This document shows, piece after piece, positions 38,317-50,200 of a stretch of DNA of 60,000 nucleotides. The DNA is taken from positions 17,470,039 through 17,530,038 of the forward strand of contig NC_088317.1 of the NCBI RefSeq assembly GCF_910592395.1, read 5' to 3'. This stretch comes from Lineus longissimus. Lineage: Eukaryota > Nemertea > Pilidiophora > Heteronemertea > Lineidae. The stretch's first letter is position 1, and every line of letters starts with the position of its first letter. A model generated the notes under the pieces. The model ran no database searches and was not told where the DNA came from. It saw only the letters and a list, made by a program, of their open reading frames with translations. A program made the translations under genes and the position numbers.

Positions 38317-38540
38317 GGCCTCATGATCAAGAGGAAGTGGTTGTTTGTGTCCTTGGGCAAGGCAGCTTCTCTCCACCCAGGAGTAAATGGGTACCAGGCC
38401 AGCCTGGGAAGATAACCTGCGATAGACCAGCATCCTATCCGGGGGAGTAATACTCCTCGTCGCTGTCAATGGTGGGGAAACAAGGGTATAAGCTCCGGCC
38501 GGATGAGCTGTTCACGGCAGCCAACGTAAACTGACTTAAC
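38317..38540 (+). mobile_element. tRNA-type SINE body (head missing)
   Basis: CCTTGGGCAAGGCAGCTTCT, then CTCCACCCAGGAGTAAATGG with GTACCAGGCCAGCCTGGGAA, then GACCAGCATCCTATCC and GGGGGAGTAATACTCCTCGTCGC, form the ordered body typical of tRNA-derived SINEs of many marine animals. The region ends GATAAGCTCCGGCC-like. A tRNA head with A and B boxes is not evident upstream, where purine-rich repeats lie, so the copy is probably 5'-truncated. Family attribution is from remembered resemblance. Confidence 0.6.
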
Positions 38541-39734
38541 TAACACTCCTACGCAGTATATTGAAACATCTGCCCAATGTTTCCTGGAGAACATGGCTGC
38601 TTCCGTTGTATGAGATTCCTTGCTGCTTCTTTGGTGTAAATGATAACATTATAAAGTAAACTGATTCAAACAGACTGATAATAAGAACATAGACCTGTGT
38701 AGAGTGTAACGCAGGGAAGTGTTTCTTGAAGCGGAACATTGCAACAAACCTTGTGTAAACTTGCTTCATTTGTATGCTTATAGCCAAACATTTAGCGTCT
38801 GTTTCCATTAGATATTCATTGCATGTAAACACCAGCTGAGTATGAAATCACTTACCAAGAATATTACTGGTCACTGGCCTAACCGCAGATTACCAGATTA
38901 CCAGATTACTGGTCTTACAAGTTACTACATGTAGTGACAGGTTTACAGGCTGTGCTGAGCTGCTGTTAGCTATAAAGCTACAATAATTGTAGTTCTGTCC
39001 GGAATAGTCAAGGTTCATGTCCGTTCTCCAATGTTGTGCCCATGCTCAGGAATTGGCCCAATCCCGCTGAAATATGGTTGTCTATTCTAAAAACCCACCG
39101 GATTCTTATAGTCTTTCTCAGCTTTCTGAAAAGACAATTCCCTCCTCTAACCAATCTTCAGTCACAAGGCTGCATCAACCAAATCTCTGCAACCAACTGG
39201 TGAATTATGCCGGAGAGCCAGTGTTTTGGCGAGCGTGCTGCTCAAGACTTGCGCAAATGCTGACTCCAGGAGATCAGCTGTTTGCCAAGCTAACTTTAAG
39301 AGGAAACATTATCACTATCCGGGAATAGGTCTGGGGTCTTACCAACAGGAACCAGTCTGTTCACTGCTTACATCTTTTCTGCGAAAATGCGAGGCAGTTT
39401 AACGCTTATCAGTCTGGCCGCAATGTTTACTTTAGTTAATGAGATAAAGCATGATATCCATCCAGAAATAGACCAGTGATGGTATGAAGTGTACTCATCT
39501 TGGCATTTATGTGTTAGTGTTTGAACCCTGCCATTTACCAAACCTTTTGATTATCGCAATGTTACTCTGAACAGTTCTTAGATGCAACACACCCATTTGA
39601 AGGAAGAAACGCATGTCATTCAAGAGGGCTCCCTTGATCTGGCCCTTCCCTCAAGTCAGGAAGAATGCCTTCGCCAGCAGCCTAAGATCTTACATGTCTC
39701 AGCGCGATTGATTTATCCTGCTCATTCAGCAGCC

Positions 39735-40065
39735 CATCGCTGGACCTGCTATCTTTGTGATGCTACAGGCGTATTAGATAGACCAAAGGATGTCTTGAAG
39801 ACTAGTCAGACATTGCCTAACGAGGAAGCCTTTGTGATGGAAACTTTGTTGTAGACGTTTCTGCAGAAAGATGCTGTCTTAGGAAGCAGGAGTGTGCTAA
39901 ATCCTCTATCGCTGGACCTGCTGTCCGTGAGATGCTGCAGCATAACAAATAGATCAGAAGGTGGACATGCCATGAGATTAATGGTGAAACCTTCTGTAGT
40001 AGACACCTTTACAGAAAGATGCCGTCTTGGGAGGCTCAGGTGTCAGGATGTCACATCAGGCCGCT
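39735..40065. repeat. Diverged tandem duplication, about 150-172 bp
   Basis: TCGCTGGACCTGCT occurs at 39737 and again at 39909, and AGAAAGATG(C/G)CGTCTT-type sequence at 39866 and 40013. Between them GTGATGCT and GTGAGATGCT, ATAGA(C/T)C and GTAGAC phrases align. The two pairs have different offsets (172 and 147), so a deletion of about 25 bp separates the copies. Confidence 0.6.
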
Positions 40066-42202
40066 TACTAATTCACCCGCATCTCAGGAACTATAACCCC
40101 CCCTTGTGTGCAAGTTTTCACTCGCCTTGGCAAGATAGAGCAGACGTCTGCTGTCTAGACCTATACTTGTTAGCAGAGAAGCTCGCCAACTTCGTTATAA
40201 TATGTTCGAGGAAAATTACTTCTAAGAAACAGCACTCTTTATCCAGAGATACCAATACTGTTTAAAAATTCCTCATCAATCTCGATCCTTGACTAGCAGC
40301 CCAAGACTCCAGGCGTGTCTGTTCACCAAACCATTTGAAATCATATCTGTATATCTGTCATAGCTCTGGGTAAGCCTCACACTCGCAGACACCATTATCG
40401 GTAAAGTCCTTTGCCATGGTAACCTCTCCTTGAAGACTACGTCTCTACCAGATTTTGACGCTCCAAATATCGTTCTTAAAGTCCCGGTGAGTACGTTCAG
40501 AGGATGGAATATTTCATTTGTCGGAGTAGTTCAACAGATTTGGACTCACCAAGTGTCATAACCAGGATTTGCTGGGATGAGACACTTCTGATTTTTGGGG
40601 GAGGTCTGTTTCTCCTATAAGGGCTTAATTTGACAGCAGAAATGGAAAGACCTATTCCAACTAGCTCTCTGTAGAACTTTGAATTTTCAATTTTGGACCA
40701 AAATTAATGTCTAGAGGCATATTTTGCAACTTTGTAGGGAAATCCTTTTCTAAGAGTCTGTATATCATGCTGAATGTCGTATTGCAGCTACATGATAAAA
40801 AGGACCACATCTGCCATCATGCAAATATGGGATGACAAAGATGGCATCTAAATACACAAACTAAGTAATTTTGTTATGATACACACAAAAATGACAACGA
40901 AGAAAAAACAAACTTGGTGTTTATTTTGTAGATTTTGACAAAAAATGTCTTGTCTGTCAAAGAGCTGCTCTGAGATGCCTGCACTCCACAAAAGATCAGA
41001 GCGTTTCCAGCAACAGCATCCATTGTGCGGATGGCCGGACAACAAGAAATGGCTCACGTCAGAATCGTTTGAACGCATGATGAGGAAACCCATCAAACTA
41101 ATGAAATATTTTCTGAGCTCGAGTTACAAATGACCAGAAATGACCGAGACAACAGTGGTCAGATTTCTGCGGTAATGTTGTCCGTTACTATGGTTACTGC
41201 AGGTAAACCCAGTTGATGATGACTTAATAGAGGATGTACCTTGCATCTCATACTTATTTGTGTACAAGGCTTTATTAGGCTGCTCTCATCAAAGTACCAG
41301 AAATGTTCACGAGTGTTTTTTTTCACAGTTTTTGTGAATCCACTGTCACAGTGGCAAACACAAGCTTAAAAAGTGCAAAAAATTTTTAGAGTCGCAATTT
41401 TTTTTGCATGAAAAACATACTCTCCTGGATAAAAACACATATTTCTGTTTTGAAAAGACGAAAATTTTACAGTAAATTTTGCTTTCTTACAGAACAAAAA
41501 ACCTGATGAACATATCTCCCTTTGGCTGTATGTGACATTTTACATTTCCAAGTGTCAAATTTAGACATTTTCCTGTATTCATCTCGAAACTAATGTCATT
41601 GTAAATCGTACGGCTAATCAGAGATGGAGATTCGCTTTCATTCCGTGCCATTTCTGCCTCTTTCCTTTCATCGCATTCGTCCTAAATTTCCTCTTAGCAT
41701 CCTGTGCGCTATGAAGCTAACGTAGCAGAAAATTGGTCGGGGATCCGCTAACTAGGCTACAGCAGTTTTGGAACGCGATATCCTTTTCTTGGTAGAAACA
41801 TGTTCTGGGTGACGCAGGCAGTGGTGATAGTGTTAATGATGTTGGGGGTATTGCCGTCTATAAGATATCAGTGGCTTATGATTAGAATGCCTGGCTCATA
41901 ATAAGGACAAATTGAGCTTTAGTTAGATTGAAATGGACCACTGCCTCAACGCCAAGGACAGCAACGCCAACATTTTCAAAATATCATCCATTGATGAAAA
42001 AGTCATCAGAAGGTGTAGTATTAAAATCCATGGAGTGCTTCCCCCTGGGCACGGCCATGAATCGTGCAGACCCACACTAGGCCCTTGATCCTTCCTGTGT
42101 ATCAAGGAGATCCAAATCAAAGTGAAGGATTGGAGCGACGATATTTTTAGCTCAGCTGACAAGCTGAGCTATTCATATGAGTAAATGGTAGAATGAATGT
42201 CC

Positions 42203-42241
<39 letters not shown>

Positions 42242-42242
42242 C
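42203..42242. repeat. (GTCT)n tetranucleotide microsatellite
   Basis: About ten uninterrupted GTCT units, flanked by GTCC on both sides, lie 60 bases inside the left end of the surrounding element. The flanking GTCC copies suggest growth of the tract from a short CGTCCGTC-type seed in the element. Confidence 0.95.
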
Positions 42243-42531
42243 GTTAAACAGGCACGTTTCAAAACTATGGCGTATAGGCGATAGATTTTCCCTATAAGCC
42301 ATTTAGACCCTTCAGGACTCCTGAATAGACCAAGTGTGGGTCCGGCAGGATTAACAGTTTGGCCACCAGGGGGCAAAAAGCCTAAATCACAAAACAATTT
42401 TTTGGCGCTTTATTCAAGCAGATAGAAGCTTGAAATAAAGTTGAAAAGGACCGCATGCATGTAGGTCTTGAAACTACTAAGAGTAGTTTTGATTGATACT
42501 ACCAGTTGGCGTTACTGAGCCAAAATCTGTG

Positions 42532-42613
42532 TTGACCTAGTTTAAGCTTGATTTGAATTTCCCGCTCTTGTATGACTCTGAAGGTTGTAGGTTCCAATCC
42601 CACTTCGGGTCAA
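42532..42613 (+). repeat. tRNA-like segment (degenerate)
   Basis: TTGACCT at 42532 can pair with GGGTCAA ending at 42613 as a seven-pair acceptor-like stem. GTAGGTTCCAATCCCAC resembles a T-arm (loop TTCCAAT) and matches the pol III B box, and TAGTTTAAGCTTGA loosely resembles a D-arm. Three extra bases lie between the T-arm and the acceptor, and the anticodon stem does not pair well, so I do not call a functional tRNA. A poly(T) run follows directly, which could be a pol III terminator or a SINE tail. Confidence 0.35.
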
Positions 42614-45600
42614 TTTTTTTTTTTTAAATTTTTACTTTTTTCACTTGTAAATACATTTTCTTTACTTTTTTGAATAATTTGGTGGGCGGCCATCTTGTTT
42701 TTTTTTTCTATTTTAAAGCCTTTGCTGTATCCAGAGTGACATGAATTTTATGGTTGGTGTACAATAAGTCTCCTTTACATGATATCACATGGGCTTTCTA
42801 TTTGACCTACTTTTCAAGGTCAGCCTGGCTCAGGCACTTAGATTTGACTAATAAGTGGCATATTTGTCACCATTTAAAAGTCTTTTTACTTTGGTATGTT
42901 TGCCTGATATATTGACAAAACTGAGGTTGAAAGAGATCTATCGGGTACTTTCCATGTTCATATATTTCAGCTGAGCGCCAGGCCCTTGGGCCTCTTGTTC
43001 ATCAGAATGAAAGATGGTGTGATCATTCATGATATGTCATTTAAAACGCTGACATTTCAGATATGATGTATTTGCTAAAAAAGGTTGTGTTTGACCTTTA
43101 GAATGGAAAGGTTGGTACAACTCTGAACTGTGGAAGGGTTTTGCATATATCAGTCGATTATGCCTCCAAGCCACATGCTTAGAGTTTCAACAATCTCTCT
43201 CTCCTAGCTGTTTCGGTGCATGTGATTATTTACATGTAGAACTATAACAATGAAAAAGACACTGTACCATTCGTTGTAAGCATCGAAAGCATTTGAAGAT
43301 ATGATTTGCAGTTCTTCTGCTCACTTCAAAGATGGTACGTACGTGTCACTGAACGGTAGACATGATGTCGGCTGCTTTGGACTTCAAAGCATCTAAGGTT
43401 AATGGCCAAAAAGTGCTCCAGACAGCCAAACAGCCTGCCTGACACAGTATGTCATCTCAGGCCTTCTAAGTACTAAAAAACGCTTTATATATATTGTTTG
43501 TGAGCTATAATTCTTTCAGCAATGTTTATATAAACATATCTTGTTAATTATGTATGGGGTATATCACATTGACGGCAAGTTTTTTCTGAGTGGAACTGGG
43601 TTGGGAAAGGGGTAAATATTTGTAGTGGGCTGGAACAAATTGGCAAAAAGTATAAGTTTTTGTGAACATTAGGAAGGCCATGTATATATTACACTCCCTT
43701 GTCTAGGCTGTGTACCGAATATGTACAACTTCTTGAGGCAAGGTTGTATGTTTGCGGGGCGGGGTGCTCAGCACTTTACACAGTCTATGTAATTTTGGTC
43801 GTTTTCAGACAGAAAATTTGAAACGTTTTGCATGTTAGGGCATAATACTAAGAACTACTGGTCTTCAGAACTCCATCATCGATTGTCTTATTTCTCTGTA
43901 CACCCTTCCCCATCCGGAATCACAAAATCTGTACGGAGTTCAAAAAAGCTTCATGAGGGCCACGTGCCGCTCTGGTTTCACCCTTTCAAAGTGCACAGAC
44001 AGCCATATCCTGGTAATTACGAAACCCGAGCCATTGATGACTATAATTTCCATTCCGTTTCACAGTGTGTTTCAGTGCCTTGAAATTGAGATTGCGTCCT
44101 AATAACCGTGTTACACGGCTTCAAAGCGGCGGAAATCGAATTCTGTTTTTACGAAAACCCAGTATGGTAACGCCGAGTTTGACTTGGAATTTTTTCAATC
44201 CATCTGCTTGGTTTATACGAAGGGAAAGTTTATGCTGTGAAATTAAGATCCATGATTAAAGGTTGCAAAGTTCAACTCCTTTTATAGATTAAAGTTTCCG
44301 TGTCGCGGAGATATCTGTTCCACCTCTGCCTTTTCGAAACCACGCCTATATTCATTGCGTGAAATGCACATGTTTGTAACACAGTGACTTAAATTGACAA
44401 TCTGCTGTTAATTTAAAGACGGAATTTGTATAAATTTTACTTTACAATCGAAATGAAGGTAATTTGGTACGAGAGTAGGTGTCGAGAAAAAATCTTTGAT
44501 GTCAATTTTCATTCATTTGTGTGAGATAATGGGAGGATTTCATTTCGGGTGTATTTGTTTGAGAATGGATTGCAAAATGGATTGAGTATGTGTACAGGTC
44601 TTGGAAATGTCTGATTTTGAAATCATGGTGATAACCAGCTGGAAGAGTCAACATTTCTTGAGAATTTATAACCAGCTGGACGAGTGAAACCTGTTGCCGT
44701 GTTGTGTTAGCTGTGTTCCAAATGTCATTGTACCTTAGGAATTTTTGTGTGATATTTTTTGACAAAATTCTGTCAATATGTTCATGTCCTATTGACAAAA
44801 TATGAACATTTGTCATCTCAGTGGGGTCAGCAGGTTTGCCCGATGATGAAACAATGTTGACTATGGTCCCATCCTGGTCGAATTACACCATATTCCTGTC
44901 AGCGCGTGATAGATGATAATGATAGAAAATCATCCAAAAGTGAAAAAATGACCCACCTCTGTTTAGTAAAGTGATTTGGAATGTGTGTCGGCCATTTGTC
45001 ATGGTTAACCTGGTCAGCTATCACACTCGGATGTGATGAGCTATCATTGATGTGATGTCATGTTTTTGGACCCACTGATCAGCATTTTGCTATCGGGGGC
45101 AGTTACAAAGGAGTTTAGAGCCAGACGGCGGCCATCTTTGTTCATGTGCTCCAATGGTGTGAAAGCACATGTACCTCTGTTTGTCCAAGCAGAACACTCG
45201 TGAGAAAACCTCGTCTGATTGATCTGAACACTATACGCCGGCCTGGAAGAAAATTGGCGGGGATCGATTTTAGGCCATTAGTGGTTTCGGAAATGGAAGC
45301 CGTGATGACCAAGTTTTGTAATCTTTGGTTTAAACTGGTATCTAGGTTCCGTACTCAGTTGATGATTTTGAAGAAGCAACCGCCTGTATAATTGAAGAAA
45401 AAAACAAAAGAGGCAAAATACAAAGAAAAATATTTTTTTTTGAATTTATTGTTTCCTATGCACAGGGAATAGTACTTATCACTCTCTTGAACAATGAAAT
45501 AAATTGAAATCGCATTTACACACCAACATTGCCAATTCATTGAATGGATTCAACAATTAACTGTCATAATGCTTAGCTCCCATAAAGCTAATACATGAAC

Positions 45601-45934
45601 ATTTCTGAACACTAAAATCAATAGAATATCATATTAGAACATGTGGCGATATTGTTTCAAAGCGACAGGCAATTTAGCCAGATTACTCTCGGGGATAAGT
45701 GACAAGAATAGATAATGAAACATGTCTCCAGTAAAAATCTATGTTGGCCCATTAAATAGGCATTAAGGTACCTAATATATTGCTTAGTGTTTCATTAACC
45801 CACTCCTCTGTTCTGTGTCGGATGTTGGGGAAAAAAAAATTTTGAAAATCTTTCTGAATTTTTAAAAATCTTTGATAAAAAATGATGATATTTGGCCTAT
45901 GTTGGTCTAAACTTAGTTTACAAGAAGTGGTGGT

Positions 45935-46095
45935 GGTGGGGGTTACCAGCACTATGATCACTGAGGCACTCAGGGGTGTGAAGCAGTGGGGCTCATGTGA
46001 GCTCAACTTGGGGGGTCAAAGCGTTGACCAGGCAGGGGTTTGAACCGTAAGCCTAGATGTCCTCACCAGTTCAGTACTACACCGCTTTTCGTTAC
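45935..46095 (-). mobile_element. tRNA-derived SINE-like sequence
   Basis: Read on the minus strand, GCGGTGTAGTACTGAACTGG (A-box-like) is followed by ACGGTTCAAACCCCTGCC (B-box-like). About 45 bases further on is CACATGAGCCCCACTGCTTC-type sequence, which could be a SINE body. Box order and spacing fit pol III promoters. No acceptor stem or target duplication was identified. The copy is probably old. Confidence 0.4.
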
Positions 46096-46811
46096 ATGAT
46101 AGTCTGTCAGCCATCCTACCTAATGAGACTTGTCATTTTGATGAACTTTGCCATTTTGTAACTAATTCCATGTCAATTTTGGTGAAGTTATATTATCCAT
46201 GGAAGATATCTGTGATAAAAAGAAGCTACAGTCCAATATCACACATTTCATCAACATTGTAAACTCACTGTATACGTTATTCATGACGGAAAGACAAGTT
46301 ATCGTGAATAATCGGCAAATATATCTCTTCAGATGGAAAGTCATATAGTGGCTTGAGTCGTAGTTTGAATAGTCTGCATAATTTTTTCATCATCTGTCGT
46401 GGTTGAAAAACACCATCAGTGCTGGGCGTACCATTGAGAGTCGTTTGGGTGGAACTGTTTAATTATACATGGATATTGTGTATAATACAGACCAAGTAAT
46501 TCTTTCCCTTTCTTATGCATTGACAAAAGCATGTGTTTAAGTGTATATGTATGGAGTAGTCCAGTGTCCCATTGAATTCATGTATTTGCACTTACAAATC
46601 ACTTTCCAACCCTAAATGTCACATAAAGGCAGTCATTTCTCTGTTCCGGTTCAGAGTAATTGGCCCCTGGTTGACATTCAGCGAGTGCCTTCATATTGAC
46701 ATTCTGAGCAGAGTGGGAAGTGCGAAGGTCACAGGATGAAGGAACACTGCTGCAACAGTGGTCTTTCTAAGAGTTGAACCCATAACATCCTGAGCCTGGT
46801 GCCCTTATAAC

Positions 46812-47278
46812 TACCGTATTTTCCGGCGTATGACCCGCGGCTTTTTGCCCTCAAACAGGCCCAAAAAGTGGGGGTGCGGGTAATACAAAGGTGCGGGTCT
46901 TGCGTGGATTCTGAGAGGGATAAGCCCCAACCCCAAAGAAAAAAAAGGGGACCAAACTGGTTACTTGATAAGGATTTATGTCCATCGTTTTCGCATTGTT
47001 TTCAACCAATATTTCCGCCATGATCGCATAGTTTGTGATGTCTCCGCTAGGGAAAATAGTTACGGCCATGCTGGAATTGATCCACTTTGGTTAACAATTA
47101 AAAAAAACATGGCGGTTCTAGGATGTCAACATCAATGAATGGCTTACTATTTTTGGAGAATGCGGGTCTTGGAGCAGTGCGGGTCATAATCAGGTGCGGG
47201 TCTTGCGTGGCTTTAGGTAATGGTCAAAGGGGGTGCGGGTCATAGGGCAGTGCGGGGGATAATCCGGAAAATACGGTA
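46812..47278. mobile_element. MITE with TACCGTATTTTCCGG inverted ends, 467 bp
   Basis: The left end TACCGTATTTTCCGGCGTAT is matched in reverse complement by ATAATCCGGAAAATACGGTA at 47259-47278, with 17 of 20 positions identical. Inside, GGTGCGGGTCTTGCGTGG occurs near both ends in direct orientation, and several GTGCGGGT phrases repeat. The element has no transposase frame. The minus-strand open frame at 46851-47069 lies wholly inside and is incidental. Terminal TA may be a target duplication (CTA|CCG...CGG|TAC). Elements with TACCGTATTTTCCGG ends are widespread in animals, and this copy looks complete and fairly young. Confidence 0.8.
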
Positions 47279-50200
47279 CTAGTACTATGCCACTCGTCTC
47301 CCCAAGTTATATTTCACACTTTGTGATGCAAATATGAAGTGTTGAAATTAAAATGTTTGAAGCAAGTGAAAATAACCGCCCGCTAAAATATTCAGGTTTT
47401 AGCAAAGTCAATATCAGGATAAAGAGTGCTTTTAACACTTACAATGAAACAGAAACCTATAAAAATGCTAGCAGTGCTTTCAGCATGTTTTACACTGCAC
47501 TTGAGATGCATTGGATTTTCGACAACAAACTTGAAAGTGGATTTGTAAAATGTTGGATAATTTCAACTGATATTCAAACTTGTATACAAACAGTCTCTAA
47601 CATCAAATGTATGAAAACGGCCGCAAGTCAAGAATATACCAATACGCCAATAATCTGGAATATTCCGGTTGAAATTCTGTTATATCGGATATATATTTAT
47701 GCATTATTAAGTATGATTATCAATATCGAAAGATACGCGGGTGGTGCACATGAGTAAATAATCGGGCGGATAAAAATCAATGGAATTGGCGGTTGCTTTA
47801 GAAACGAAATGAAACAAATCTTTAGATTACATGTTATGAGAATGCTGTCTGCATGCAGCAGGCATGAGGACAATATTGACAAATCATTGTTGAGTTTAGG
47901 GTGTGCGTTTGAGATTAGGTCACGGTGACCTACTTTTAAAGTGTGGGTTCCAGTGACAAACAGTTGGTCATGTTAAAGGATTCTGTTCTCAACAAGGGTA
48001 CCCCCTTTCACGAGATGGGACAAGCTTTGAAATAGTGTCAACCCCTTAAATTTGCTGCGCTGTATGTTAGCGAAAAGAGAGTTTTCCGATATTTCAAGTA
48101 TTCCAGATATCTGGCCACCCGACTATGTAGCACCAACTTCCCCTTAAGCACCGCTCGCAGCAATAACCGTAATGTGTTTTTTCGCTATTAGTATAATCCC
48201 GGCAATGACCCCACCATCATGCGTGCCTGTGACACCCCAGCAGTGTGTATTTACCCCCATTATGCAGAATGTCCAATGTGATATCCAGGGAAATCAGATC
48301 TGCATTCGAAATGGGGCTGGAAATCGTGGTCGGTGATGTGGTGTTGTACTTTGCTGTTAATGGGTACAGTGTGGCTTGTATGAAGAGGGTACCAAGTTTC
48401 ACTACTTGCGTATTGTTATGCTCTTTCTAGACTCACCACAAGGTGGCTCCACTTTCAGTATGTCCGATGTTGAGGAAAATTAGACGTGCATTTGGGACTC
48501 TGGGATGAGGTTGAAACTGTATTCATTGCTAATTTGAATTGGGCACCAGGTTTCAGGACTTTCAGTTTGCCATTTCCTCACTCACTGGTTGGTGGTTTCC
48601 TTACTCACTGATAGGTGTCATGACTGCACTTTTCCAGTATCATTGGAATAAATGAGGGACGTCAGATATGCATTGGTATATGGGACTTGGGGATAAAAAT
48701 CTGCGATGTCTTGTAGCTTAGGCTGTCGCTAGTAATAGTAGCTTGTGCGTGGATAGCTAGCTTATTCAGATAGTTGACCATGCTAATCTGTTTGTCTGAC
48801 GCTATCTTCCCCAACTAACTCCTGCCCATTTTGGCAAACATTCTGAGGTAAACATGAGAAATAACAGTAGAAGAAGAAGAAGATGAAAATGGATCAGCTG
48901 GTGTATATTTAAGAAGAACTCGATCGCCAGACTTTCCGCCATTGCAAAAATAAACTTCCGCGTTGGTGTTAAGGAGAAAAAGGTACCATTAGTACAGGTG
49001 AAAAATGTTCTCTACGATCAGACAGACTTGCATAAAGCATTGTGATAATAAGTGTGTTTACCTTCAGCTAGGCCCTTTTTCTGTCCAATTCATCTCAAAT
49101 ATTTGCCATAACGTCTGACTTCTAGGCAGCTGAGTGCATTCCGACACCTCCAGCCTCCCGAAAAAAGACAAGATAGCAACCTGTCTTGAACAATCCGTCA
49201 TCAGCATAAAATACGATCAGCGGTCTTGAGTTGGTGGCACCTTCTTGTACATTTAGATGTACGTCTGTTAAGATAAATACTATCTTGTTTGTTGGAACCA
49301 AATGGGTTCGTTTCAATCTGAATTGACCTTTCCGCCTTCCAGAATGTATACATTTTGCAAATGTTTTTAAATGAGCTGTGTATTTATATTACTTTGTTGT
49401 TGTTAGCTAATGTTTTGATGGTTTCAGTCGTCACTTTTAGAGCCAAAAGACTATTCCCTGAAGCCACGCTATTCTTTCTACCCAGTTGAGAATGAAGATA
49501 TCCAGAAATTGCTGTGCAACAATACAAAGTAGAGAATGCCTTTTGGTCAAAGTATTACCACGTGCCTTTCCAATTCTGCCGAGGAGCAGACGATTTCATT
49601 TCAAATGAACAAGTTTTGTATCGGCTTCGAAGCAGCTCTTACATAACTCAGCTTCAACTAGCTTCATTTTGCCCGCTTGAATCTTTTAGGCACCAATCTA
49701 AGGACCCAGGTCTGGTTGCCCAGGCATGTGACAGAAGCGTTGTACTCTTGTCTGATGATCTAGCTTACACCTGACAGAAATACCTACCTGGAATAACCTG
49801 ATGGAAAGTGCTTGAGAAATCTGCCTTCATTCGACATCAAAGATAGATATGATACTTAGCTTGGCTAAAGAGGCTGCAGTCCCAAGAATTAATCTCAGCA
49901 GATGTTGTCAGGTCGTAGAGTCGATGTGATTATAAATGTACCTTTAAAGATCGCTGTCAAATGCCGCGGCATGTACTGCTATTATGGCTAAGCTGAGGGC
50001 TTTCAGTGATGGCCGCGTCTAGCTGGATGTCACCATTCAATCAGTGTTGCTCTGTACTATTGAGTGCTGTATTGATGTTCTTATTCTCTGTCCACAGAGT
50101 AGCGCACTATGCTGGGACATGCACTGGCAAGCTGGCTAATCTACAGCTTTGAGTAATGGCCCCTCATTTAGCTAAGCTTCGCCGGACGTCATAGAGAGGC

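Larger units (their letters stand above)
42144..43000. mobile_element. Unclassified 0.86-kb dispersed-type element with AGCTCAGCTGA / GGGCCTCTTG ends
   Basis: The left end TTTTTAGCTCAGCTGACAAG forms a hairpin (AGCTCAGCTGACAAGCTGAGCT) followed by a GTCTGTCC repeat. The right end has CAGCTGAGCGCCAGGCCCTTGGGCCTCTTG, with an inner GGCCCTTGGGCC palindrome. Elements beginning TTTAGCTCA-C-TGAGC and ending TGAGCG...GGCCCTTGGGCCTCTTG are familiar from bivalve, gastropod and related genomes. The body has no long open frame, so the element is non-autonomous. A palindrome close to the 3' end could fit a Helitron-like element, but I could not verify the CTRR end. It carries a tRNA-like segment at 42532-42613. 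Confidence 0.55.

Noticed and set aside
42532-42613. Functional tRNA gene
   Set aside because: The anticodon stem does not pair, extra bases lie between the T-arm and the acceptor, and it sits inside a repetitive element.
46851-47069. 72-codon minus-strand open frame
   Set aside because: Entirely within the MITE at 46812-47278. No domain and no coding context.
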